Source: UBA2991 sp965221735
GTDB taxonomy: Bacteria > Chloroflexota > Dehalococcoidia > Tepidiformales > Tepidiformaceae
Reading direction: 5' to 3'
Assembly: GCA_965221735.1 (NCBI GenBank)
Contig: OZ244910.1
Span: 1,550,001-1,614,000, forward strand
DNA length: 64,000 nucleotides
Shown here: positions 16,974-25,386 of the stretch, piece after piece
How the letters are laid out: each line of letters begins with the position of its first letter
Position numbering within the stretch: position 1 is the stretch's first letter
The notes under the pieces: model-generated
Database searches by the model: none
The model's input: only the letters and a program-made list of their open reading frames with translations
What the model was told of the DNA's origin: nothing
Position numbers and translations under genes: made by a program

Positions 16974-19531
16974 TCCCCCGCCGCCTCCGCCTCCGCAACT
17001 TCCTCTCCTACCGCGACTGCGAGCTCGACTTCTCCCCCCTCCACCTCGCCACCCTCGCCGGCAAGAACGGCGACGGCAAATCCGCCCTGCTCGACGCCAT
17101 CACCTGGGCCCTCTGGGGCGAGGCCCGCGGCCGCGTCGAGGACGACCGCATCCACCACGGCGCCGACGACATGCGCGTCGAGCTCGACTTCGATGTCGAC
17201 AGCGACCGCTACCGCGTCCTCCGCAAGCGAACGCGGGGCCGCTCCGGCGCCCTCGACTTCTTCCAGATCGATAGCCAGGGCGGCCTCCGCCCCATCACCG
17301 GCGGCACCTCGCGCGAGACCCAGGTCGAGCTCAACCGGCGCATCCACATGGACCACCAGACCTTCATCAATAGCGTCTTCCTCGTCCAGGGCCGCTCCAA
17401 CGAGTTCACGACTCAGACCCCCTCCAAGCGCAAGGAGGTCCTCCGCAAGGTCCTCGGCCTCGACCGCTACGAGGAGCTCTCCCGCCACGCCAACGACCGC
17501 CGCAAGACCGCCGAGACCGACGCCGCTATCGAGGAGCGCCTCATCGGTGACGACAAGGAACGCCTGGCGGAAGCCCCCGCCGTCGAGCAGAAGCTCGAAG
17601 CGGTCGCGCGTGAACGCAAGGACGTCCGCCACCGCCTTGCAGCCGAGGAGAACGAGCTTGCCGAGCTTCGCGTCGCCGCCACCGAACACGAGCGCCGCGA
17701 GCGCGCCGTCGCAGACGCGGGGGACCGGCTCGCGAGCCGGGACGAAGCCGTCGAGCGCCGTACGGACGCCATCGCCGCCCTCGAACGTGACCTCGCGGCG
17801 GTCCGCGACACGCTCGCGCACGCCCCCCGGACAGAGGAGGCCTACGCGCAGCTCCAGCAGGCCCGCGACCAGGAGCGTGCGTTTGCGGACCTCGCTTCCG
17901 AGGCCCGGCTCCTTGAGGACGCCATCGCCACCGCCGGCAGCGAGATCGCCCAGGAACGCAGGGGCCTGGAGACGACCGTCGCTGGCCTCTCCGAGCAGCA
18001 TGAGCGCGCCCTCGCACTCGTCGCGACGCTGTCGGCCCTGCGCGAGGAGGAGTCGGGACTGGATCGGGAACGCACCCGCCTCAACGAGCTCGACGCCTCC
18101 ATCCAGGGCGAGCGGGACGCGGCCACGGAGGCCCAGCGCCTGCAGGCGGAGCGCTCCGGCGAAGCGGGCGGCTACCGCGCCCGCGCCCAGGAGCTAAAGG
18201 ACCATGAGACGACACTCTCCGAGGCAGAGGGCGAACCGGTCTGCCCTGTCTGCCGCAAGCCCCTGGGCCCGGAGGAGCTGCACGCCACCGTCGAGCAGTA
18301 CCAGTTGGAGCGACGCCAGCTCGGCGAGCAGTACAAGGCCGCCCAGGCAGCCGTCGACGAGGCGAAGGCGGCCGCCACCGGACACCAGCAGCGAGCCGCC
18401 GACCTCCAGCGGGAGCGCACCGAGCTCGACGACCGCGTCCGTTCCTGCGCGCAGGCGCTTGCCATCCGCCTGACCGAAGCGGAAAACGCGGAGTGCGCGC
18501 TCCCCGACCTCGCCGGCCAGCTCGCCGCTCTCTGCCAGAGCATCGAAACGGAGGCGTTCGCCCCTGAGGCGCGCGAACGCCGCTCCGCCGCCTGCGACCA
18601 GCTCGCCGCCCTCGGCTACGACCGCGAGCGTCACGCCGGCGCTCGCCAGCGGGTCGCCGAGCTCCAGCCCGCCGAGGCGGACTACAACGCCCTCACCGAG
18701 GCGAAGGCGCGCGCGGAGGGCCTCGGCGACCGCATCGCCGAGGCTCGGGAGGAGCTGCGCCGCGAGAACCAGGAGCGCGACGACGCCCGGGAGGCCCTTG
18801 CCGAGGCCCGCGCCGAGCTGGATGCCTCCCGGGACGTGTCCGGTCGCCTCGCAGCGGTCGAGGACGCCGTCGCGGAGTGCCGCGACCGCCTCACGACCCT
18901 CGACAAGGAGCACGGCCGCCTCGAGGAGCGACGCGACGCCCTCCAGGAGCTTGCCGCACGCGTCGAAGAGGCGAAGGACCGCCGCGCCGCCGCCCGCGAC
19001 GCCGCCCAGCTCCACCAGGACCTCGCCCGGGCGTTCGGCCGCGACGGCGTCCAGGCCATGCTCATCGAGCAGTCCCTGCCCGAGCTTGAGCGCATCGCCA
19101 ACGCCCTCCTCGACCAGCTGACCGAGGGCCGCGGCCGCACCCAGGTCTCCCTCCGCACCCAGCGCGAGAGCGCCTCCGGCAAGACCGTCGAGACCCTCGA
19201 CATCCACATCAGCGACGATCTCGGCACGCGCGACTACGAGATGTACAGCGGCGGCGAGAAGTTCCGCGTCGACTTCGCCCTGCGCATCGCCCTCTCCCGC
19301 CTCCTCGCGATGCGCTCCGGCGCCTCCCTCCCCACACTCATCATCGACGAGGGTTTCGGCACCCAGGACGAGGAAGGCCGCGACCGCCTCGTCGCCGCCA
19401 TCAACGCCATCAGCTCAGAGTTCCGCCTGATCCTCCTCGTCACCCACATCGAGGAGCTGCGCGAGAGCTTCGGCCGCCGCATCGAGGTCACGAAGGACCC
19501 CGAACGCGGCTCACTGGCCGTCGTGCGGTAA
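16970..19531 (+). CDS. sbcC: SbcC/Rad50-type SMC ATPase with zinc hook
   Basis: This 853-residue ATPase tethers DNA ends and drives the SbcD nuclease. The Walker A motif is GKNGDGKS at 31-38. Two long charged coiled coils (~190-420 and ~435-740) flank the zinc hook Cys425-Pro-Val-Cys428. The ABC signature is YSGGEKFRVDF (~762) and the Walker B is LIIDEGFGTQDE (~788). The length is between Rad50 (~880) and E. coli SbcC (~1050), so the arms are short. The GTG start overlaps the stop of the upstream phosphoesterase by 4 bp, giving obligate translational coupling. It acts in the nucleoid on double-strand breaks and palindromes. Confidence 0.93.
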   Translation: MIPRRLRLRNFLSYRDCELDFSPLHLATLAGKNGDGKSALLDAITWALWGEARGRVEDDRIHHGADDMRVELDFDVDSDRYRVLRKRTRGRSGALDFFQIDSQGGLRPITGGTSRETQVELNRRIHMDHQTFINSVFLVQGRSNEFTTQTPSKRKEVLRKVLGLDRYEELSRHANDRRKTAETDAAIEERLIGDDKERLAEAPAVEQKLEAVARERKDVRHRLAAEENELAELRVAATEHERRERAVADAGDRLASRDEAVERRTDAIAALERDLAAVRDTLAHAPRTEEAYAQLQQARDQERAFADLASEARLLEDAIATAGSEIAQERRGLETTVAGLSEQHERALALVATLSALREEESGLDRERTRLNELDASIQGERDAATEAQRLQAERSGEAGGYRARAQELKDHETTLSEAEGEPVCPVCRKPLGPEELHATVEQYQLERRQLGEQYKAAQAAVDEAKAAATGHQQRAADLQRERTELDDRVRSCAQALAIRLTEAENAECALPDLAGQLAALCQSIETEAFAPEARERRSAACDQLAALGYDRERHAGARQRVAELQPAEADYNALTEAKARAEGLGDRIAEAREELRRENQERDDAREALAEARAELDASRDVSGRLAAVEDAVAECRDRLTTLDKEHGRLEERRDALQELAARVEEAKDRRAAARDAAQLHQDLARAFGRDGVQAMLIEQSLPELERIANALLDQLTEGRGRTQVSLRTQRESASGKTVETLDIHISDDLGTRDYEMYSGGEKFRVDFALRIALSRLLAMRSGASLPTLIIDEGFGTQDEEGRDRLVAAINAISSEFRLILLVTHIEELRESFGRRIEVTKDPERGSLAVVR

Positions 19532-19538
19532 CCGGGCG

Positions 19539-19814
19539 CTAGGCGCTCTTCGCAGCGGCAGCCTGCCGAGCCAGCGCGAGCTGGTAGCGCCCCTCAAGTC
19601 CGATCCAGAGGTGTGCCGGTATATCCAGTGCTCCCTCAAGCTGGAGCGCCGTCTCTGCGGTAATCGCCTTCTTCCCGCGGATAATCGCGCTGATCACCTG
19701 CCGCGGCCTTCCCATCTGCTCGGCAAGTTCACTCTGGGAAAGACCACGTGCCTCCAACTCCTCCGCGAGAAGTTCTCCTGGTGGAATGGCAAGGTCCGAC
19801 TGGAGCGCCTTCAT
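19539..19814 (-). CDS. HigA-family antitoxin / XRE transcriptional regulator
   Basis: This is a 91-residue Cro/CI-type helix-turn-helix protein with the HigA (VapI) family layout: IPPGELLAEELEARGLSQSEL at the N-terminus as landmark, HTH helices at ~25-50 (LAEQMGRPRQVISAI) and the closing ALDIPAHLWIGLE. HigA antitoxins bind their toxin and repress their own promoter. Its upstream partner overlaps it by 4 bp (ATGA), but that partner does not look like the HigB RNase, so the pair may be a regulator module rather than a standard toxin-antitoxin system. It converges on sbcC, with stops 7 bp apart. Confidence 0.82.
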   Translation of the reverse strand: MKALQSDLAIPPGELLAEELEARGLSQSELAEQMGRPRQVISAIIRGKKAITAETALQLEGALDIPAHLWIGLEGRYQLALARQAAAAKSA

Positions 19815-20170
19815 TCGTTCATCCTGGGAGATAACCGCCGCGCGAGCGTGTCCCCCTTCGAGGTCGTGACCAGGCGCGCTCGGCTCGCGTACATCTGCGC
19901 CTCGATGCCCTCCTGCACGCTCCCTTGCCGGGTGTACACCGTGTCACTCTGGTTCGGCTGATAGATTTCCACGAATCCCGCGTCCAGCAACTCGTCGACC
20001 GCCGCCCGGCCCTCGATCGTCTCCGGGAAGTCGCGCTCCCCGGTTCGAGCCGTCTCCAGCAGGATGCTGATGGCTTCAGCAGAGAGCCTTCGCCTCCGCG
20101 GCAAGCGGACGAGGCGCCGAATGGCACTCCAGGCGCCCGTCGCCCCGGCCATCGCAGCCACCTCCCGCAT
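19811..20170 (-). CDS. Unknown protein coupled to HigA-type antitoxin (possible winged helix)
   Basis: This is a ~119-residue protein, taking Met at 20170 as start. The open frame continues to 20239 but would then run over the tRNA-Met gene on the other strand. I do not recognise a family. The stretch from LSAEAISILLETA through ELLDAGFVEIY to RLVTTSKGDTLARRL looks like a winged-helix fold with a C-terminal TxKGxxLARRL wing as in many MarR-like or restriction-linked regulators. There is no HigB/RelE RNase pattern. Its stop overlaps the antitoxin ATG by 4 bp, so the two are translated together. It could be a novel toxin, a co-regulator or a defence-associated protein. Confidence 0.55.
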   Translation of the reverse strand: MREVAAMAGATGAWSAIRRLVRLPRRRRLSAEAISILLETARTGERDFPETIEGRAAVDELLDAGFVEIYQPNQSDTVYTRQGSVQEGIEAQMYASRARLVTTSKGDTLARRLSPRMNE

Positions 20171-20209
20171 TGCCCGACGCGCGGGCGCTCCGTACCCTTG
20201 AGCCTTCGT

Positions 20210-20286
20210 GGCAGGGTAGCTCAGCTGGTAAGAGCGCACGACTCATAATCGTGAGGTCGAGAGTTCGAGTCTCTCCCCTGCTACCA
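20210..20286 (+). tRNA. tRNA-Met (CAT), probably elongator
   Basis: A complete cloverleaf is visible. The 7-bp acceptor stem closes with a G1-U72 wobble. The D arm is GCTC/GAGC, the anticodon stem is CACGA/TCGTG with loop CTCATAA, and the T arm is GAGAG/CTCTC around TTCGAGT. A73 and CCA are encoded. The anticodon is CAT. The absence of the initiator C1-A72 mismatch excludes tRNA-fMet. A lysidine-modified tRNA-Ile2 cannot be excluded, but the anticodon-arm sequence is closer to elongator Met. Confidence 0.95.
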
Positions 20287-20334
20287 CCGAACACCCCGAG
20301 CCCGGAAGGCTCGACCCCTCCAGGAGGAGCCCCC

Positions 20335-21504
20335 ATGGTTCTGGGTCTGGGAACCGTCCCCCTCACGTCCGTCGCCCACGCTCGCCGCGAGGCCAAGCGC
20401 AAGCTGCCTCGCTCCATCTACTGGTACTCCGAGGCCGGCACCGAGCTCCGCCGCACCGTCCGCGCCAACCGCGACGGCTTCAAGGAGATCGGCCTCCAGG
20501 CCCGCGTCCTCGACTCCCATGAGCCCCGCAAGCTCTCGACCACCGTCCTGGGGCGCGAGATCTCGATGCCCCTCATCACCACGCCCGCTGGCTTCATCCG
20601 CATCGCCCACCCCGACGGCGAGCTGGGCGTGGCCCGCGCCGCCGAGGCTGCCGGCACGGCCGTCGGACTCGGCATCCTCTCCAGCTACTCCATCGAGACC
20701 ATCACCGCCAACGCCAGCGACGTCTGGTTCCAGCTGTACATGCTCGGCGGCCGGGAGGGCTCGGCCGTCTCCATCGAGCGCGCCAAGGCCGCCGGCTGCC
20801 GTGTCCTCATCATCACCGTCGACTTCGCCGCCCTCTCCGGCGGCCAGGACTACCAGCGCGGCCACCCCGGCGTCCCCGACAAGGTGGACCTGCCGACCGC
20901 CCTCAAGTACGCCCCCGAGATGATCACGAGGCCCCTCTGGGCGCTCAACTTCCTCAAGGGCGGCGTCGACCTCGTGTTCCCGAACGCCCCCGGCAACGCC
21001 AACCTGACCGCGAGCCAGGTTGGCGCCGGCATCATGGCCCACCCCCCCACCTGGGACGACATCGTCTGGGCCCGCAAGCAGTGGGACGGACCCTTCGTGG
21101 TGAAGGGCATCACCTCCGTCGATGACGCACGCCGCGCCGTCGATGAGGGCGTCGACGCCATCTCCGTCTCGAACCACGGCGGCAACTCCCTCGACGGCTC
21201 CCCCGCCACCATCCGCGTCCTCCCCGAGATCGTCGATGCCGTCGGCGACAACCTCGAGGTGCTCCTCGACGGTGGCGTGCGCCGCGGCAGCGACGTCGTG
21301 AAGGCGGTGGCGCTGGGCGCGAAGGCCGTCATGGTCGGGCGGCCCTACATCTGGGCCCTCGCCGCCGGCGGCGAGCAGGGCGTGCGCCAGATCCTCGAGG
21401 TCTACCGCCAGGGCATCGCGGGAACGCTGACGCTGCTCGGCTGCCCCTCCGTCGAGGACCTCAACCCCTCGCACCTCCGCCTGCCCCCGGGCTTCAACCC
21501 CTAG
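20335..21504 (+). CDS. FMN-dependent alpha-hydroxy-acid oxidase family, MftD-like
   Basis: This is a 389-residue TIM-barrel flavoenzyme of the lactate dehydrogenase/glycolate oxidase family. Landmarks are the N-terminal helix block ARREAKRKLPRSIYWY, the FMN-site strand FQLYMLGG, the active site SNHGGNSLDG with the catalytic His, and LLDGGVRRGSDVVKAVALGA. In lactate and glycolate oxidases the residue after HGG or HGA is the substrate-binding Arg. Here it is Asn, as in MftD, the pre-mycofactocin synthase that oxidatively matures the mycofactocin peptide. The overall sequence resembles MftD closely from memory. No mftA, B or C is seen nearby. The start is ATG 20335 with AGGAGGAG at 20323-20330. 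Lactate 2-monooxygenase or a generic hydroxyacid dehydrogenase remain alternatives. Confidence 0.8.
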   Translation: MVLGLGTVPLTSVAHARREAKRKLPRSIYWYSEAGTELRRTVRANRDGFKEIGLQARVLDSHEPRKLSTTVLGREISMPLITTPAGFIRIAHPDGELGVARAAEAAGTAVGLGILSSYSIETITANASDVWFQLYMLGGREGSAVSIERAKAAGCRVLIITVDFAALSGGQDYQRGHPGVPDKVDLPTALKYAPEMITRPLWALNFLKGGVDLVFPNAPGNANLTASQVGAGIMAHPPTWDDIVWARKQWDGPFVVKGITSVDDARRAVDEGVDAISVSNHGGNSLDGSPATIRVLPEIVDAVGDNLEVLLDGGVRRGSDVVKAVALGAKAVMVGRPYIWALAAGGEQGVRQILEVYRQGIAGTLTLLGCPSVEDLNPSHLRLPPGFNP

Positions 21505-21546
21505 GCTGGCGTTCCCCGGCAAGCGCCATCGGGGGCACTCGTCCCC

Positions 21547-21574
21547 CAACAGCCAACAGCCAACAGCCAACAGC
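21547..21574 (+). repeat. Four perfect copies of a 7-bp repeat (CAACAGC)
   Basis: The heptamer CAACAGC occurs four times head-to-tail in the 75-bp gap between the convergent MftD-like and TrkH genes. It ends 6 bp before the TrkH stop. It is non-coding and AT-richer than its surroundings, and is likely a slippage-prone microsatellite. Confidence 0.9.
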
Positions 21575-21579
21575 CAGAA

Positions 21580-22974
21580 TCACCCCAACCGCACGTTGTC
21601 GACCAGCTGGGCGCCGACCGGCGCCTTGCGGCTGCGCGCGATCTGCAGCACCAGCAGCAGCGGCAGGAAGCGCCCCACCAGGATCGTGACCATCACGACC
21701 ACCGTCGCGGCCGTGCTCAGATCCGGCGTGATCCCCGTCGACCACCCCACCGTCCCCACCGCCGAGGACGTTTCGTAGAGCACGTCGATGAACGGCTCGT
21801 TCGACATCCGCAGCAGGATCATCGACACGACGAAGTGGACCGCCGCGAACGCGAACACGATGCCGACCGCCTGCCGGATGACCGTCTGCGGCAGCAGCCG
21901 CCCGAAGGCAACGACGCCGTCGCGGCCCCGCAGGGCGGCCACCGTGCCGGCCACCAGCACCGCCAGCGTCGCCAGCTTGAGCCCGCCCGCCGGCGACCCG
22001 GCCGCCCCGCCCACCAGCATCAACACCGACTCGAACAGCTTCGTGTGCTCGTGCAGCAGGCCCGTCTCGACCGCGCTGAAACCCGAGACCCACATCGAAG
22101 CCTGGAAGAGCGCCAGCACCGGCCGGTCGCTCTGCGCCACCGTCGCAAGCGTGCCCGTGTTCGCCCACTCCGCGATGCCGATGAACAGCGCACTCCCTCC
22201 CACCACGCAGACCGCCGCCGCCAGCACCATCTTCGCGTCCAGCGGCATCCGCCGCGGGTCGAGTCGCAGCACGCCGAGGATGACGGGCACCGCTCCCAGC
22301 GATCCCGCGAGGCAGAGGATGATCATGGGGATGAGCACGGCCGGGTCGTCCGCAAACGGACGCATGTCCTCGCCCGTCACGTTGAAGCCGGCCACGTTGA
22401 AGGCCGAGACCGCGTGGAACACCGCCCACCACACGCTCCGGGCGACCGGGACGCCCGCGCTCACGAACCCTCCGAACAGCGCAAGCGTCCCCAGCACCTC
22501 GAACGTCAGCGTGTACAGCACGATCGTTCGCACGAACGAGACCGACTCGCGCATGCTCGGCGCCCCGTAGTAGAGGCGCATCAGGTTGCGGTCGCGCAAG
22601 CCGAGGTTGCGCCCCAGCACCCACAGCACGATCCCCATCCCGGCCATGTAGCCGAGCCCGCCCACCTGGATGAGCACGAGGATCACGGCCTCGCCGAAGT
22701 GGCTCCAGTGCGTCTGCGTCTCGACCACCACGAGGCCCGTCACGCAGATCGCCGAGATCGCCGTGAACAGCGATTCGAGCACCGTCGGTTCCTGTCCGCT
22801 GTGGGAGATGGGCAGGTGCAGCAGGGGCGTCGCGATCGCGAGGACCAGTCCGAATCCGATGAGGATGCGGATGCCGCCCGAGCCGAAGGGTCGTGAACGG
22901 CTCGGTGGCTCGATGCTGATGGTTCGTGAGCCCATCAGCCGCCGTCGCACCGTGCGGCGCGCGGACACTCGCAT
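21580..22974 (-). CDS. trkH: TrkH/KtrB-family potassium uptake channel subunit
   Basis: This is a 464-residue integral membrane protein of the Trk/Ktr/HKT superfamily, built as four membrane-pore-membrane repeats. The four filter segments can be seen: SAICVTGLVV, SAFNVAGFN, VSGFSAVETG and SSAVGTVGWSTG. The third keeps the Gly filter but deviates around it. The basic N-terminus (~30 residues) precedes the first membrane helix; ATG 22974 or 22935 could be used. The partner regulator TrkA/KtrA (RCK domain) is not encoded in this window. It imports K+ (possibly Na+ coupled). It sits next to the polyphosphate genes, which may reflect K+ as polyphosphate counter-ion, but that is only inference. Confidence 0.88.
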   Translation of the reverse strand: MRVSARRTVRRRLMGSRTISIEPPSRSRPFGSGGIRILIGFGLVLAIATPLLHLPISHSGQEPTVLESLFTAISAICVTGLVVVETQTHWSHFGEAVILVLIQVGGLGYMAGMGIVLWVLGRNLGLRDRNLMRLYYGAPSMRESVSFVRTIVLYTLTFEVLGTLALFGGFVSAGVPVARSVWWAVFHAVSAFNVAGFNVTGEDMRPFADDPAVLIPMIILCLAGSLGAVPVILGVLRLDPRRMPLDAKMVLAAAVCVVGGSALFIGIAEWANTGTLATVAQSDRPVLALFQASMWVSGFSAVETGLLHEHTKLFESVLMLVGGAAGSPAGGLKLATLAVLVAGTVAALRGRDGVVAFGRLLPQTVIRQAVGIVFAFAAVHFVVSMILLRMSNEPFIDVLYETSSAVGTVGWSTGITPDLSTAATVVVMVTILVGRFLPLLLVLQIARSRKAPVGAQLVDNVRLG

Positions 22975-23015
22975 GTGCGCTCAGCGTGCGCGCGCAACTC
23001 CGGTAACGCAAGCCT

Positions 23016-23363
23016 TCAGGCCGGCGCGGCGACCTCCGCGATCCGCGTCACAAGTCCCTTCAGGGACGCTCCATCGTGGCCTTCGCGGGTGCTGGAGCGT
23101 GTGTCCGCCAGCGCCAGCAGGGCCATGACCGGCGCATCCGTCGCCGCCGCGGGCTCCCAGATCTCGACCCGGCACGCCCCGGCGTGCGGCCGCCGCCGGT
23201 AGTCCAGGATCAGGAACCACGCTTCCCCTTCACGGCAACCCCAGAGGACTTGGCCCTCGTGGAGCCCGGCATGCCAGCGCGGCACGTCGGGGAAGGAATC
23301 GTGAACGGCCCCCCGGTAGCCGAACGTTGCGCCTGCGACCTCGACCGTGAGCCCTTCCATCAC
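23016..23363 (-). CDS. Hypothetical protein
   Basis: This is a ~115-residue soluble protein with ATG ATG at the start. It shows alternating strands, such as TVEVAGATFGYRG and EAWFLILDYRRR, and a helical C-terminal end rich in Ala. There is no signal peptide or membrane segment and no motif I recognise. It lies 42 bp upstream of trkH on the same strand and could be co-transcribed. GC3 bias resembles neighbouring genes, which supports it as real. It is well separated (50 bp) from the ppk1 stop. Confidence 0.55.
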   Translation of the reverse strand: MMEGLTVEVAGATFGYRGAVHDSFPDVPRWHAGLHEGQVLWGCREGEAWFLILDYRRRPHAGACRVEIWEPAAATDAPVMALLALADTRSSTREGHDGASLKGLVTRIAEVAAPA

Positions 23364-23413
23364 CTCCGAGGGTGGGCGCTTCCCGTAAACATCCGGTGAA
23401 CCGGGCCGGTGCC

Positions 23414-25297
23414 CTACAGAGGAACGAGCTGCGCGTTGACCTCGCCGCCCCAGCGGGGCTCGTGCGTCCCGTCGGGCAGCATGTCGAACGCGTTCACGTC
23501 GTCCTCCATCTGCCGCTGCAGCAGGTCGACGAGGTGCGCGGTGATGCCCTCATCGAGCACCGGAAAGATGAGCTCGATGCGCTCCTCGAAGTTGCGCGGC
23601 ATCCAGTCGGCGCTGCCGGCCCAGACCTCCCACGCCCCTCCCGAGCGGAACGCCGCCACGCGCGCATGCTCCAGGAAGCGCCCCACGATACTCCGCATGC
23701 TGAAGCGCTCGTCGTGCAGCGTGAGCGTGCTGCGCGCGATCACGTCCACGCGCGCCCCCGCGTCCGCCGCCTCGCCCAGCGCCTCGAACACCGCCGGGTC
23801 GGTCAGGTGGTTCATCTTCAGGATGACGTGCCCGTCCGGGTTCGCCTCCGCCCGGATCTTCTCCAGCATCGCGTCCCGCGCGCCGATCCCGTAGCGCATC
23901 CGCGCGAGCTGCGGCGGCTCCCCGCCTTCGAGCGCCTCGAAGAACTCGAGCGCGTCGCTCGCCAGCTCGGCGTTCGAGCTGAACAGCGAGATGTCCGTGT
24001 ACAGGCGCCCGTTCAGGGGGTTGTAGTTCCCCGTGCAGAGGTGCACGTAGCCCCGCCCCGCGCGCCGCACATAGAGCGCCTTCGCGTGCACCTTGTAGCC
24101 CACCGGAAGCGGCAGGATGCGGATGCCCGACGCCCGGAACAGCAGGCTCCAGTGCAGGTTCTGCAGCTCGTCGAACCGCGCCCGTCCCTCCAGCAGCACC
24201 GCCACGTCCTTGCCCGCCTCCGCCGCCCGCATCAGCGCCTCCGCGATCGGGTTGCGCGCTCCCAGCCGGTAGAGGCTGATGCGGATCTGGTCGACCTCCG
24301 GGTCCTCGGCCGCTCGGTCGACAAACGCCTCGACCGCCCCGTAGTCGTCGAGCGGGTGGTAGAACGCCACGTCGCGCTCGTCCAGCACCCCGAACGGGTC
24401 CGCCACGAAGTCCGGCGCGGGCCGCGGCGCGACCGGCCGGTAGCGCAGCGGCGTCGAGTTCGGGCGCGGCGGTTCCTCGTCGATGAGCGTGTTCAGGTAG
24501 CGGTGGTCGAGGGGCGGGGACAGGCGGAACGCAGCTTCCTCGGGGAGACCCAGCGCTTCGCGCACGTCCGCCACCCACGGGAACGCCCGCTCGACCTCCA
24601 GCCGCGTTGCCGGCCCTTCGGGTCGGTCCTCAATCGCCTGCGCCAGGTCGTCCCAGTCGACGCGCTGCACGTCGAGGTCGGCGAGCCGCGTGAGCCGCAT
24701 CTCGTACATCGGCAGGTCTTCCGGCAGGAAGAGGTCGCTGCGCAGCCGCACCAGCGGACCCAGCCGCACGAACGCTCCCGGCCGCCCCGGCACGGGCAGC
24801 AGCCGCGGCAGCGAGTCGGGGAGCCGCACCAGGTAGTCCAGCGACTCGCGCCCCGCCGCCAGGTAGAGCGCCCGGCTCGACAGACCCGCCAGCGCCCCCG
24901 GATCGAGCAGGTCGGCCCGGGGCGAGGCCTCCTCCGCCAGGTAGGCGCCGAAGTAGCTCCGCTCGAGCGGCGTCAGCTCCCCCGGTTCCAGCAGCAGGAA
25001 GCCGACCTCCGTGAGGGCGTTCCGCAACTGCTCGTGGATATCCGTGGCCTGTAGCGCGCTCTCGTACGCCTCCGCGAGGACCGCCCGGTACTCGTCCTGC
25101 TCCTGCCGGCCGCCGCTCCGTTCGCGCTCGTAGACGCCGTAGATGCGCGCCGCGAAGAACTCGTCAAGGTTCGCCGCGAAGATCGCGAGGAAGCGCAGCT
25201 TCTCCAGCAGGGGAACGTCATTGCGCGTCGCCTGCAGCAGGACGCGGTGGTTGAACCGTAGCCAGGAGCGTTCGCGGGAGAGAACGGTGGAGACCAA
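23414..25297 (-). CDS. ppk1: Polyphosphate kinase 1
   Basis: This 627-residue PPK1 reversibly transfers the ATP gamma-phosphate onto polyphosphate. The N-terminal domain opens with the PPK1 hallmark LSRERSWLRFNHRVL and FLAIFAANLDEFF. The head domain follows. The two phospholipase-D-like catalytic domains carry KVHAKALYV (autophosphorylated His codon near 24087) and CTGNYNP with LYTDI. The length is somewhat below the usual ~690, mainly at the C-terminus. The start is TTG 25297; no ATG is available before the first conserved block. It is divergent from the CYTH/CHAD gene, and with ppx further on it forms a polyphosphate island. Confidence 0.94.
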   Translation of the reverse strand: MVSTVLSRERSWLRFNHRVLLQATRNDVPLLEKLRFLAIFAANLDEFFAARIYGVYERERSGGRQEQDEYRAVLAEAYESALQATDIHEQLRNALTEVGFLLLEPGELTPLERSYFGAYLAEEASPRADLLDPGALAGLSSRALYLAAGRESLDYLVRLPDSLPRLLPVPGRPGAFVRLGPLVRLRSDLFLPEDLPMYEMRLTRLADLDVQRVDWDDLAQAIEDRPEGPATRLEVERAFPWVADVREALGLPEEAAFRLSPPLDHRYLNTLIDEEPPRPNSTPLRYRPVAPRPAPDFVADPFGVLDERDVAFYHPLDDYGAVEAFVDRAAEDPEVDQIRISLYRLGARNPIAEALMRAAEAGKDVAVLLEGRARFDELQNLHWSLLFRASGIRILPLPVGYKVHAKALYVRRAGRGYVHLCTGNYNPLNGRLYTDISLFSSNAELASDALEFFEALEGGEPPQLARMRYGIGARDAMLEKIRAEANPDGHVILKMNHLTDPAVFEALGEAADAGARVDVIARSTLTLHDERFSMRSIVGRFLEHARVAAFRSGGAWEVWAGSADWMPRNFEERIELIFPVLDEGITAHLVDLLQRQMEDDVNAFDMLPDGTHEPRWGGEVNAQLVPL

Positions 25298-25386
25298 GGA
25301 GTACTGCCCCCTCTAGGGAAGGGCCCGGGCGTTAACGATCGATGTGTGAACGCGCGGCTTCCCGCACCGGGTACGATACAAAACCC

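Noticed and set aside
20170..20334. Longer N-terminus for the MftD-like enzyme
   Set aside because: It would translate through the tRNA-Met gene; ATG 20335 has a perfect AGGAGGAG site.
21507..21528. Terminator hairpin after the MftD-like gene
   Set aside because: Only 5 bp of stem (TGGCG/CGCCA), a 12-nt loop and no U-tract; too weak to call.
21547..21574. Possible CRISPR-like array
   Set aside because: Units are 7 bp with no spacers and no cas genes nearby; it is a simple tandem repeat.
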